From: an uncultured Prevotellaceae bacterium
Lineage (GTDB): Bacteria; Bacteroidota; Bacteroidia; Bacteroidales; Muribaculaceae
NCBI GenBank assembly: GCA_937916085.1
Contig: CALGGO010000122.1
Coordinates: forward strand, 1-18,329
Direction of reading: 5' to 3'
DNA: 18,329 nucleotides
Shown: piece by piece, positions 1 through 7,415 of the stretch
Position numbering within the stretch: position 1 is the stretch's first letter
How the letters are laid out: every line of letters starts with the position of its first letter
Notes under the pieces: model-generated
Seen by the model: the letters and a program-made list of their open reading frames with translations, nothing else
Database searches by the model: none
What the model was told of the DNA's origin: nothing
Made by a program: the position numbers and the translations under genes

Positions 1-3
1 AAG

Positions 4-47
4 AAAAAGTCCTTATGTTTGCTTTTGAGTTTGCAAACATAGGGACT
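4..47 (-). terminator. Intrinsic terminator for the DUF6377-like gene
   Basis: Read on the minus strand, a 15-bp stem (8-22 paired with 33-47, one G/T-type mismatch, 10-base loop) is followed by a run of five T and then CTT. It lies about 140 bases past the stop codon at 189 and in the same orientation as that gene. Confidence 0.7.
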
Positions 48-116
48 GTCTAAATGTTGCGTCGTTGTTGATCTTATGAAAGACTTATGTTCTTTTGTCT
101 AAATGTTGCGTCGTTG
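48..116. repeat. 20-bp direct repeat, two exact copies
   Basis: The sequence GTCTAAATGTTGCGTCGTTG occurs at 48-67 and again at 97-116, 49 bp apart, in the gene-free end of the window just beyond the terminator hairpin. No function is evident. Confidence 0.75.
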
Positions 117-163
117 GGGGTTGTTTTTTATAACGGCAACATAGCTGGTGCGTGCGCAGCCCA

Positions 164-187
164 ATTCTGCATTCCGCATTCCGCATT
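164..187. repeat. ATTCYGC heptamer array
   Basis: Three heptamers (ATTCTGC, ATTCCGC, ATTCCGC) and a partial fourth run up to the stop codon of the regulator gene at 189. The same family recurs directly behind the sufB stop codon at 11,025-11,094. Confidence 0.75.
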
Positions 188-188
188 G

Positions 189-1802
189 TTAAGACAGAGC
201 CTGGATGCGCTTGATGTCGTCTTCGAAGGTGGCTTTGCTCTTGGCGCGGGCTTTGAGGCGTGAGCGGTAGGTATAGACTGTGGCGATGGAGGCGCGCAGG
301 ATGCTGGCGATTTCCTTGTTGTCGGTGATGCCGAGGCGCAGGAGTGCCAAGATGCGCAACTCGCGCGTGAGCTGCTCGTCTTCTTTGGGTTCGATTTGTT
401 GGCCCTGCTCCAAGAGGCTGTTTACTGCCTCGATGAAGTTAGGGTAGATGTTGAGGAATGCCGAGTCGAAGTTCTGGTAGAATAGCGTGGCGTTCTCATA
501 GTCGAAATGCGGACTCTTGAGCTGCGATTTCAGCTCCTTTAGGCGGTCTTCCATCGCCAGGCGGTTCATCGCCTTGCGCTGTGCCTCGTTCTTGTCGATG
601 AGCGAGCTGCTGAAGGTGAGAAAGCGTCCCAGATACTGCTCCTTGATCTTGTCGCGCTCCTGCAACTTCTGGTTGGTGCTCTCGAGCTGGTCGTTGATGC
701 GCTGGCGGCTCTCGCTGAGGCGTCGGTAGCGCTTGTAGAGCATGGCGAGGGCTATGATGCCCGCCACGAGCAGCAACGCCAGCACGCTCAGCGCGATGAT
801 GAAGCCCAGCATGTGGCGGTAGTTCTTCTCCTGCTCATCCTGATAGGCGTTGATGATGCGTGGCACCAGTTGCGATGCCTGCACGTTGCGCAAGCGGGTG
901 CCATAGAAATTGGCGTCGGCGACGCTGATGTTGATGTATCGGTAGGCGCGGTCTATATCGCCCTCGTCGAAGAGGAGGTCGGCGAGCTGCCTTAGGGCAG
1001 AGTTTTCCATGATACAACCCTCTATGTCGCTTGCCGCGCTCATGGCGAGCAGCTGTCGCTGTTTCTCGTGGTCGCCCAGCAGGCTGTAATAGAATGCCAG
1101 CGTGCTGGTGATTACCGAGTAGGTGCGGTCGCCGCTGCGGTAGCCTTTGAGCATGTCCTCGAGTAGCGTTATTGCCTCTTGGGTGTGGCCGGTGTCGTTG
1201 AGATAACTGGCTTGATAGAGCTTGTTGCGCTCGCTGCCAGGCTCCGAGAGCGTGGAGATTTTCAGTCGGTAGTCGGTGAGCTGCTGCTGATAGAATTTCT
1301 CGTAGTTGCTGCCTTGGTTAAATTCCATCCTGAACATGCACATGTCGGAGAGGATTTTGTAATAAAACAGCTTCTGCTTCTTGTTCATGCTCATGGTGTC
1401 GATGTGATGAACTAACGCCTCGGCCTCATCGAGCAGGTAGGCCTTGTTAAGCAGGTGCGTCAGGTTGAGGCGGCTGTCGGTGACTCTAGAGCTGTCGCCC
1501 AGCTGTTTTGCGATGTCGATGTTGCGACGCGCATATTTCTGGGCCGAGTCGTTCTGGAACTCCAGATACTCGCGGTAGAGGGTGTTGTTGATGTCATATT
1601 CCTTGTTTAGCACTGCGGGGTTGGTGCTGGGTGCGGGAAGGGTGTTCTTGACTTTTGCGATTGCTGCTTTTTTGCTTGCAACAAGCGCATCATGCCGTGA
1701 AATCAACTCGTCAAGATGTCCATAATAGTCGTTGGCACATGTCCCCAAAACTGTGCCACACAAAGCTAAAAACAACAGAATTATGCCTCTCAATTTCATC
1801 AT
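189..1802 (-). CDS. DUF6377-like membrane regulator with TPR-like sensor region and LuxR-type HTH
   Basis: A 537-aa protein with an N-terminal signal or anchor sequence (about residues 1-23), a helical region resembling degenerate TPR repeats (about 30-320), one strong membrane segment (about 331-355), a coiled-coil linker rich in E, Q and R (about 356-395), and a C-terminal helix-turn-helix (about 490-522, around DNKEIASILRAS and TVYTYRSRLKARAKS). This layout matches the Bacteroidetes DUF6377 family, generally regarded as transcriptional regulators. I infer that an envelope-side TPR region senses something and a cytoplasmic LuxR-like domain binds DNA. The start is an ATG pair at 1802/1799. 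No partner gene in the same orientation lies close by, so the target is unknown. A terminator follows at 4-47. Confidence 0.8.
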   Translation of the reverse strand: MMKLRGIILLFLALCGTVLGTCANDYYGHLDELISRHDALVASKKAAIAKVKNTLPAPSTNPAVLNKEYDINNTLYREYLEFQNDSAQKYARRNIDIAKQLGDSSRVTDSRLNLTHLLNKAYLLDEAEALVHHIDTMSMNKKQKLFYYKILSDMCMFRMEFNQGSNYEKFYQQQLTDYRLKISTLSEPGSERNKLYQASYLNDTGHTQEAITLLEDMLKGYRSGDRTYSVITSTLAFYYSLLGDHEKQRQLLAMSAASDIEGCIMENSALRQLADLLFDEGDIDRAYRYINISVADANFYGTRLRNVQASQLVPRIINAYQDEQEKNYRHMLGFIIALSVLALLLVAGIIALAMLYKRYRRLSESRQRINDQLESTNQKLQERDKIKEQYLGRFLTFSSSLIDKNEAQRKAMNRLAMEDRLKELKSQLKSPHFDYENATLFYQNFDSAFLNIYPNFIEAVNSLLEQGQQIEPKEDEQLTRELRILALLRLGITDNKEIASILRASIATVYTYRSRLKARAKSKATFEDDIKRIQALS

Positions 1803-1820
1803 AATATAATAGGGGTGTTA

Positions 1821-1860
1821 GCTCCCCCTCTAAGATAGAGGGGGATAAAGGGGGAGTATG
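1821..1860 (-). repeat. Palindromic G/C-rich repeat, inverted copy C
   Basis: Contains a 9-bp perfect stem CCCCCTCTA/TAGAGGGGG with a 3-base AGA loop, then AAAGGGGGAGTATG. Its reverse complement matches copies A and B inside the DUF559 ORF almost base for base except for a short spacer. It lies 8 bases beyond the DUF559 stop codon, so the endonuclease domain sits between inverted copies. Confidence 0.8.
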
Positions 1861-1868
1861 AAAACTCG

Positions 1869-2393
1869 CTATATTGAATTTTCTCTTTCATTTTTGAAGT
1901 TGATGATCGCATTTATTATAGTTTGTGGCTGTTCAAAGACGATTTTATTCTCAAAACGTAAAGTATGAATTCCATATCTTTCACGAAGTAATTCATCTCT
2001 TTCAAAATCATTTAATGGTTGAATGACGTGAAAATGATAGTCTCCGTCAAGTTCTATGCATAACTTGAGCTTTGGACAGTAAAAGTCTAAAATGAATTTG
2101 TCTATGCTGAATTGTCGGCGAAAACGCAATCCTTCTATTTGGTTGCGTTTCAGCCAATTCCATAGACCTTTTTCGGCCATTGTAGAATTGTTCCGTAACT
2201 TCCGACGCAAATGTTTTAACTGTGGGGTATTTTTTGTGTGGGCACTACTTTTGGCAGTCATACTCCCCCCAGCCCCCTCTATCTTAGAGGGGGAGCTGGT
2301 TTCTGTTGCCTCATGGGCAGTCATACTCCCCCCGGCCCCCTCTATCTTAGAGGGGGAGCTGGTTGCGTCATATATTGCAGGTTGTGAGACCAT
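1869..2393 (-). CDS. DUF559 (Vsr/PD-(D/E)XK-like) endonuclease-domain protein
   Basis: The last 115 or so residues match the DUF559 pattern: LRRKLRNNSTMAEKGLW, then FRRQFSIDKFILDFYC, the IELDG acidic motif, an FERD segment and LRFEN. These are consistent with a PD-(D/E)XK/Vsr-like nuclease fold; activity is not shown. The start given is the first ATG (174 aa); the frame is open upstream to a TTG at 2,444. The N-terminal part is unusual: it is a translation of two copies of a palindromic repeat, giving the peptide SSPSKIEGAGGSMTA twice. An ATG inside copy A (2,261) would give about 130 aa, nearer the normal domain size, and is a plausible true start. The gene is visibly more A+T-rich than gyrB. 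A promoter-like CAAAAATA (minus strand TATTTTTG) lies at 2,442-2,449. Confidence 0.75.
   Translation of the reverse strand: MVSQPAIYDATSSPSKIEGAGGSMTAHEATETSSPSKIEGAGGSMTAKSSAHTKNTPQLKHLRRKLRNNSTMAEKGLWNWLKRNQIEGLRFRRQFSIDKFILDFYCPKLKLCIELDGDYHFHVIQPLNDFERDELLRERYGIHTLRFENKIVFEQPQTIINAIINFKNERENSI
2253..2301 (+). repeat. Palindromic G/C-rich repeat, copy A
   Basis: A 49-bp unit identical to copy B (2,316-2,364) except at one base. It contains the CCCCCTCTA/TAGAGGGGG palindrome. On the minus strand it carries GGGGGGAGT immediately before an ATG in the DUF559 reading frame. Confidence 0.85.
2316..2364 (+). repeat. Palindromic G/C-rich repeat, copy B
   Basis: Second 49-bp copy, 63 bp (21 codons) from copy A, so the duplication keeps the DUF559 reading frame open. 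Only one base differs from copy A (A at 2,271, G at 2,334). Confidence 0.85.
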
Positions 2394-2441
2394 TAACAGC
2401 AATGAAGACTTAAGTTCAATATGAAATAATGAGTTGTACTG

Positions 2442-2449
2442 CAAAAATA
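2442..2449 (-). promoter_or_regulatory. Possible -7 element for the DUF559 gene
   Basis: Minus strand TATTTTTG fits TAnnTTTG and would give a leader of about 40 bases to the ATG at 2,393. No TTTG is seen at the expected upstream distance, so the call is weak. Confidence 0.3.
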
Positions 2450-2525
2450 GGGAATAAGTTGAAATTTGGGTAAAATATTCACTTTTTTTATGATTTAAAT
2501 GTTATGCCACTTGCCCATTTTTTTG

Positions 2526-2533
2526 TAATTTTG
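2526..2533 (+). promoter_or_regulatory. Possible -7 element for gyrB
   Basis: TAATTTTG matches TAnnTTTG in the A+T-rich gap before gyrB, implying a leader of about 100 bases. A good -33 element is not visible. Confidence 0.3.
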
Positions 2534-2642
2534 TGTGTTTTTAGCGCAATGCCTCAAACGAGCTTTGATTAATAACTGTAAATAATTGATAATTAAGTGT
2601 TTTTTGGGGTTTGCAAATAAATAGACTAAATATTTAAGATAT

Positions 2643-4619
2643 ATGTCAAACGAAGAAATTAGAGAACAAGAGGAATTAGAAGAGAAGAAGTATTCGGCGC
2701 ATAACATTCAGGTGCTTGAGGGCCTTGAGGCGGTGCGCAAGCGTCCTGCCATGTACATTGGCGACACTAGTGTCAAGGGTCTGCACCACCTGGTAAGCGA
2801 GGTGGTTGACAACTCCATCGACGAGGCTCTCGCGGGCTTCTGCGACACTATCCACGTGACCATTACCGAGGACAACTCCATTATTGTGAAAGACAACGGT
2901 CGAGGCATTCCCGTCGATGAGCATGAGAAGTTGCACAAGAGCGCGCTCGAGGTCGTGATGACTGTGCTCCATGCCGGCGGCAAGTTTGACAAGGGTTCCT
3001 ATAAGGTGTCGGGCGGATTGCACGGTGTGGGCGTGAGCTGCGTGAACGCATTGAGCGACTACCTGCGTGCCGAGGTGCGCCGTGGCGGCAAGATTTATTG
3101 CCAGGAGTATGCCTACGGCAAGCCCACCAGCGAAGTGAATGTGATAGGGGAGTGCGGCGACGAGCACGGCACTACCGTGAAGTTCCACCCCGATGCTAAA
3201 ATATTCACTCAGACCACCACTTATGAGTACCGCATCCTCGCTACTCGTCTTCGTGACCTGGCATTCCTCAACGCTGGCGTGAAGCTTATCCTCACCGACC
3301 TTCGTGAGAAGGACGAGGAGGGCAATCCTCATAGCGAGGAATTCTTCAGCAGCACAGGTCTTGACGAGTTTGTGCGCTACATCGACGCCACTAAGGAGTC
3401 GCTTATCGACGATGTGATTCACATCAACACTAGCAAGGGCGACATTCCCGTGGAGGTGGCGATGACCTACAACACCTCGTTCAACGAGAACATTTATTCG
3501 TTTGTCAATAATATTAATACAGTGGAGGGCGGCACCCACCTCACCGGTTTCCGCCGCGGCTTGGGTTCCACGCTCAAGAAATATGCCGAGGACAGCAAGA
3601 TGCTCGAGAAGGTGAAGGTGGAAATCAAGCCCGAGGACTTCCGTCAGGGGCTCACCGCCGTGATTTCGGTTAAGGTGCTCGAGCCGCAGTTTGAGGGCCA
3701 GACCAAGACCAAGCTCGGCAATACCGAGGTGATTGGCGCTGTAGAGACCAGTCTGCGCGAGGCTCTTAACATATATCTTGAGGAGCATCCGTCGCAGGCT
3801 AAGGCGATAGTTGAGAAGATAATTCTCGCCGCCACAGCTCGCCATGCCGCCGAGACAGCGCGCGCCAAGGTGCAGCGCAAGTCGCCGTTGGCTGGTGGCG
3901 GACTGCCCGGCAAGCTCGCCGACTGCTCGTGCAAAGACCCGGCACTGTGCGAATTGTTCCTCGTCGAGGGTGACTCGGCAGGTGGCTCGGCAAAGCAGGG
4001 CCGCGACCGCACCTATCAGGCAATCATGCCGTTGCGCGGTAAAATCCTCAACGTGGAGAAAGCTATGGACCACAAGGTGTTTGAGAGCGAGTCGGTGGTC
4101 AATATCTTCCGTGCTTTGGGTGTTACCATCGGCACCGAGGAAGACCCCAAAGAGGCGAACCTTTCGAAGCTGCGCTACCACCGCATCATCATCATGACCG
4201 ATGCCGACGTGGATGGCGCTCACATCGCCACGCTGCTCATGACATTCTTCTACCGCCGCATGCGACCCATCATCGACAACGGCTACCTCTACATCGCCAC
4301 TCCACCGCTGTATCGCGCCATCAAGGGCAATATCCAAGAGTATTGCTGGGACGATATGCAGGTGCGCCAGTTCATCGACAAATACGCTAATGGCGAGGAG
4401 AAGAACGTGCGCGTGCAGCGATTCAAAGGTCTGGGTGAGATGAATCCCGAGCAGCTGCGTGAGACGACTATGGATCCCGAGAGCCGACTGCTCAAACGCG
4501 TGAACATCAGCGACGCCGCCGAGGCCGACCGCATCTTCTCCATGCTTATGGGCGAGGAAGTGGCGCCCCGTCGCAAGTTCATCGAGGACAACGCCACCTA
4601 CGCCACACTCGACACGTAA
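2643..4619 (+). CDS. gyrB: DNA gyrase subunit B
   Basis: A 658-aa protein, the usual size for Bacteroidetes GyrB. It forms the ATPase and strand-passage half of gyrase (A2B2 with GyrA), which introduces negative supercoils. The GHKL ATPase motifs are present: EVVDNSIDEA (about 52-61), DNGRGIPVD and GGLHGVGV (about 124-131). The TOPRIM domain has LFLVEGDSAGGSA (about 437-449, catalytic Glu) and ADVDGAH (about 520, metal-binding Asp pair), and the C-terminal RFKGLGEMNPEQL follows (about 593). Against ParE, the strong GyrB-type motifs and normal length favour GyrB. The ATG at 2,643 is the natural start. It is transcribed alone and ends at a strong terminator at 4,662. Confidence 0.97.
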   Translation: MSNEEIREQEELEEKKYSAHNIQVLEGLEAVRKRPAMYIGDTSVKGLHHLVSEVVDNSIDEALAGFCDTIHVTITEDNSIIVKDNGRGIPVDEHEKLHKSALEVVMTVLHAGGKFDKGSYKVSGGLHGVGVSCVNALSDYLRAEVRRGGKIYCQEYAYGKPTSEVNVIGECGDEHGTTVKFHPDAKIFTQTTTYEYRILATRLRDLAFLNAGVKLILTDLREKDEEGNPHSEEFFSSTGLDEFVRYIDATKESLIDDVIHINTSKGDIPVEVAMTYNTSFNENIYSFVNNINTVEGGTHLTGFRRGLGSTLKKYAEDSKMLEKVKVEIKPEDFRQGLTAVISVKVLEPQFEGQTKTKLGNTEVIGAVETSLREALNIYLEEHPSQAKAIVEKIILAATARHAAETARAKVQRKSPLAGGGLPGKLADCSCKDPALCELFLVEGDSAGGSAKQGRDRTYQAIMPLRGKILNVEKAMDHKVFESESVVNIFRALGVTIGTEEDPKEANLSKLRYHRIIIMTDADVDGAHIATLLMTFFYRRMRPIIDNGYLYIATPPLYRAIKGNIQEYCWDDMQVRQFIDKYANGEEKNVRVQRFKGLGEMNPEQLRETTMDPESRLLKRVNISDAAEADRIFSMLMGEEVAPRRKFIEDNATYATLDT

Positions 4620-4661
4620 TTAAGTGTTAAGTAGGAACAAAGCTTGTCTGAACGACACAAT

Positions 4662-4698
4662 AAAGCCAGCGCCCACACCAGGCGCTGGCTTTTATTTT
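4662..4698 (+). terminator. Intrinsic terminator of gyrB
   Basis: A perfect 12-bp stem (4,662-4,673 with 4,681-4,692, core GCCAGCGCC/GGCGCTGGC) with a 7-base loop is followed by TTTTATTTTAA. It lies 43 bases past the gyrB stop. Confidence 0.9.
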
Positions 4699-4787
4699 AA
4701 CGATAGTTCGACGAAAAATGACTGTCTGTGTATCGGCAGCTTCCCTCCTGTTTTCAGAATGAGACACCATAAAGTATGTTGCAGGTG

Positions 4788-4977
4788 AAAGTATCGAAGA
4801 TACCAGGAGGCTGTTGCAAAACTCACACAAAATAATAAACTACGGATTAATCTGATTTTTCTGATTATTTATTCAACTGATTCTAAAGAAACTGTATTTT
4901 TGTTTATTTCAGATATTATAGAAAAATCAGTTGTTTTTTATGTTTTGCAACAGCCACCCAGCATCTTTCGATGCTTT
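4788..4977. mobile_element. MITE-like inverted-repeat element of about 190 bp
   Basis: The ends form imperfect inverted repeats of about 35 bp (4,788-4,822 against 4,942-4,977); the inner 14 bp GGCTGTTGCAAAAC/GTTTTGCAACAGCC is perfect. Each outer end carries a small hairpin: GTATC-GAA-GATAC at 4,791-4,803, and GCATC-TTTC-GATGC at 4,961-4,974. A further 11-bp inverted pair lies inside (CTGATTTTTCT at 4,852-4,862 and its complement at 4,920-4,930). No ORF and no clear target-site duplication is seen, so a non-autonomous element is inferred. It occupies most of the gene-free stretch 4,620-5,024 together with the gyrB terminator. Confidence 0.6.
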
Positions 4978-5024
4978 ATCGTCTATACTTTGGCGTGTCC
5001 CATTGCGGAAAAAATAGGACTTTA

Positions 5025-6851
5025 TTATTTCTTCACGGCGGTTTTTGGGATGGCGAACTTTGATGAGTCGATTGAGGCGGGCAGCTCTATGCTCTGTACT
5101 GTGGTGCTTGTGGTGCCGTCACTGTCTTTCTCCACACGTTTCATGACAACACCTTCCCAAATGTAGTACTCGATTGTGGTGCCGTTTCTCTTGCCCTTGA
5201 ACACGTCGCACGTCTTGCCGGCGACCGTGGCAGTGCCGCTCTTGGTCAGTTTGCAGCCGTTCACCGTCTTCGCTCCGCTGCCCAGGTAGTTGGTCTCGTT
5301 GTTTTTCATCTGCTTCCAGCCAATACTTTTGTTATACATGTAATGCTTGTCATCTACGATAATGTTTATTATCTGACTGTAGGACGAACTCACCCACTTG
5401 TTGCCTTTCTTTTCTTCACAACCGGTGATTTCGCTGCGCTCCAGGCGTCCATAGTCATCCCACCAGGTGGTGATGTGCATGCGAATGTCGTCGCCCTCGT
5501 CCACGCGCTTCACTATGCCGCGTTTTGCGCCATAACGGGCATACTTGCCACTTGGGGCAGATGAACCAGACTGACTGCTGCCTGACGTCTTGATTACATC
5601 ACTTTGCTTTCTGTTGTCGACAGTTTTGTTGCTTTTCTTCTTTTGGGGAGCTTTCGGGTTTGCGGTTTTCTTGCCGCCCGTGCTTGAAACCTGCTTGCCG
5701 CAGATGTCCGACATGTTGTACTTTGGGGCTTTCTTGTTGGTGTAGTGGTTCTTGATTTCGCTCATTGGGCAGCCAAACTTCTTAGCCATTTGCTCAACAT
5801 TGAACGAGGCTACGTTGCTTGTTTTTCCTTTCATCGTGACCATCTGCCCTGGCTGCAGAACAGTTTTCTTGCCAGTCTTCTTGTTCTTGACGCTAGCTTT
5901 TCCCACAAGCAGATATACACGCGACTCCTTGCCCGTCTCCTCAAACGCCACAATGGTTCCATTGATACCAAGAACACATTGCGACATCTCAACTTCAAGG
6001 CTCTTGCCTTCGGCCATTTTTTTGAAATTCGTTAGCATGCTGCCACCTAACATCTCTAATTTCTGCACAATAGGTGAGCGGCTGTCGTATGTGTTTCGGA
6101 TTATAAGCCTTGATTCAGGCTTGATAACATAGGTGCTCATGTCCTCAAGTCCTAAAATCGCACCCGACTCCTCCTCGGTTTGGATGAGATCGTTTTCATA
6201 TAGAACAACATCTAAATCAGCAAATTCGAATGCATCGTCTTCTTCTAAGCTACAACGATATTTCACTTCTCCATAAAAGTCGTTGAAGCGGATTTTACTG
6301 TCCACCTCATGGCACTTAAAGCTCACAGGAGTTTCTTTAGCAGAGTAACTAATTTTATTCTGGTTTGTTGTTGACTGTGAATTGTTCTTTTTTTGTTTCA
6401 CGGTAAACTCACCTTCAGCACCAAGATCGTTATAGATGTCGCTACACGTTAATGAAATACTCGCTTTGGCTTTCACTGCGCCATTAGGCACAATGACTTG
6501 AAGCTGCACATTGCCATTCTTTTGTTCCTTGTAATGGGATTCTCCCAGTACTTTGCCTTTAGCATCCTCAAAGTAAACACTGGCTCTAATCCAGTAGTCA
6601 AATTTATCCTTTTTGGTTTGCTTTCTTCCGTTCGCGCCGGTAATGGTTATAGTGCCACCGGGTTCTATCTCAAATATGCTTTTGTGCGCATTTCCTCCTA
6701 AAGTGCGTATATACTTGCCGCCCGAGATGGAATATTTGAGTATCAACTTATTGCTTCCTGTGATTGTCTCGGTCAATGCGCCAGCGTTCAACGCAATCAT
6801 CATTGCCATCAGCGCGAGCAAAAATCTCCATGATGGATATTTTGTTTTCAT
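5025..6851 (-). CDS. Secreted FecR-domain protein with LolA/DUF4412-like C-terminal domain
   Basis: A 608-aa protein with a signal peptide (about 1-25, hydrophobic core LLALMAMMIALNAGA). The N-terminal region (about 28-155) is beta-rich and unrecognised. A FecR-like domain follows (about 215-340): a hydrophobic 'ESGAILG' stretch, LGGSM, then VLGINGTIVAF, RVYLLVGKASV and LQPGQMVTM, the usual pattern of FecR beta repeats ending in a 'PGQ' turn. A Lys/Ser/Gly-rich linker spans about 388-435, and a C-terminal domain (about 440-608) contains GKTCDVFKGKRNGTTIEYYIWEGVVMKR-type features reminiscent of LolA/DUF4412 proteins, ending 'IDSSKFAIP'. Classical FecR is an inner-membrane anti-sigma partner; this protein has no evident membrane anchor and no adjacent sigma factor or TonB receptor, so I infer an envelope or exported role rather than iron signalling. 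Confidence 0.65.
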   Translation of the reverse strand: MKTKYPSWRFLLALMAMMIALNAGALTETITGSNKLILKYSISGGKYIRTLGGNAHKSIFEIEPGGTITITGANGRKQTKKDKFDYWIRASVYFEDAKGKVLGESHYKEQKNGNVQLQVIVPNGAVKAKASISLTCSDIYNDLGAEGEFTVKQKKNNSQSTTNQNKISYSAKETPVSFKCHEVDSKIRFNDFYGEVKYRCSLEEDDAFEFADLDVVLYENDLIQTEEESGAILGLEDMSTYVIKPESRLIIRNTYDSRSPIVQKLEMLGGSMLTNFKKMAEGKSLEVEMSQCVLGINGTIVAFEETGKESRVYLLVGKASVKNKKTGKKTVLQPGQMVTMKGKTSNVASFNVEQMAKKFGCPMSEIKNHYTNKKAPKYNMSDICGKQVSSTGGKKTANPKAPQKKKSNKTVDNRKQSDVIKTSGSSQSGSSAPSGKYARYGAKRGIVKRVDEGDDIRMHITTWWDDYGRLERSEITGCEEKKGNKWVSSSYSQIINIIVDDKHYMYNKSIGWKQMKNNETNYLGSGAKTVNGCKLTKSGTATVAGKTCDVFKGKRNGTTIEYYIWEGVVMKRVEKDSDGTTSTTVQSIELPASIDSSKFAIPKTAVKK

Positions 6852-6893
6852 AATAGTTAGAAGTTTTAGTTGTCAAATAAAAGTATTTTGCCA

Positions 6894-6901
6894 CAAAAAT
6901 A
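6894..6901 (-). promoter_or_regulatory. Possible -7 element for the FecR-domain gene
   Basis: Minus strand TATTTTTG fits TAnnTTTG, 43 bases upstream of the start codon. The nearest TTTG is only 14 bases further upstream, shorter than usual. Confidence 0.35.
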
Positions 6902-7001
6902 AGCAATTTCTGTGACAAAACCACTGATTTTTCGTGAAAAAACAAAAAAATCTTAATATTTTACTGGATTGTGTGAGATTCTGAATTTTTTTCAAGACTA
7001 G

Positions 7002-7315
7002 AAAATATCGGAGCACCTGCCAAAACCTGTGTTAGTGGTGAGGCATTAGGCATCGAAGATGCCAGGCGGGTCGGAGACCCGACTTCAATCGCAAGACCAA
7101 GCTGCGAGGGTCTTCGACCCTGTTGGGTCGAGTTCAAATGCCCTTCGGGCACTGCCCACCGCACTTCGTGCGACTATGGCTTTTGAATCTCCCCGAGCAC
7201 TTCGTGGTTGCATGGTCTTAAAGACAAATAGCATCTACGATGCATTCAGCGTCTTCGACGCTCGTTAGCTCATCAACATTGAATACAGGTTTTTACAGGT
7301 CACCCGAAATATTTT
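7002..7315. repeat. Triloop-hairpin array bounded by imperfect inverted repeats
   Basis: The core (7,049-7,262) contains seven perfect hairpins with 5-6-bp stems and 3-base loops: 7,049-7,063, 7,067-7,081, 7,107-7,121, 7,139-7,151, 7,160-7,172, 7,231-7,243 and 7,248-7,262. A weaker one at 7,215-7,225 has loop TAA. On one strand or the other, every one of the seven has the form C-(GNA)-G (GAA, GGA or GTA). The outer ends are related in inverted orientation: ACCTGCCAAAACCTGT at 7,015-7,030 and ACAGGTTTTTACAGGT at 7,285-7,300, with similarity continuing outward to 7,002 and 7,315. It holds no credible gene. It fills most of the gene-free stretch between the FecR-domain gene and sufS. Confidence 0.75.
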
Positions 7316-7350
7316 GACCGATTTAAAGTCGAACTTTAAATCGGTCAAAA
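7312..7350. repeat. Perfect 18-bp-stem palindrome
   Basis: Stem 7,312-7,329 pairs perfectly with 7,333-7,350 around a CGA loop (core GACCGATTTAAAGT). It lies about 125 bases past the sufS stop codon. Neither strand has a T-run directly after the stem, so it is not a standard intrinsic terminator, though it could still end suf transcripts. Confidence 0.8.
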
Positions 7351-7415
7351 CAATCAAATTGTAGATTGCAAAATCTAACTTAAAATCTCAAAAAACTATA
7401 TTATTGGGTATAAGA

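Noticed and set aside
2092..2424. 110-codon plus-strand ORF opposite the DUF559 gene
   Set aside because: The reverse frame of the DUF559 domain and of the repeats; the minus-strand frame has the conserved nuclease motifs.
2676..4337. Long minus-strand ORF (553 codons) opposite gyrB
   Set aside because: It is antisense to a strongly conserved gyrB; its composition (rich in His, Val, Leu and Ala) is typical of a shadow frame and it shows no motif.
4788..4977. A target-site duplication around the MITE-like element
   Set aside because: The flanking bases do not form a convincing short direct repeat once the imperfect terminal repeats are accounted for.
7059..7268. 69-codon plus-strand ORF across the hairpin array
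   Set aside because: Its residues are a by-product of the hairpins (repeated ALRA-type words); no ribosome site and no recognisable domain. The structure explains the sequence better than coding does.
7312..7350. Calling the 18-bp-stem hairpin a standard intrinsic terminator
   Set aside because: The T-runs lie inside the stem ends; no T-run follows on either strand.
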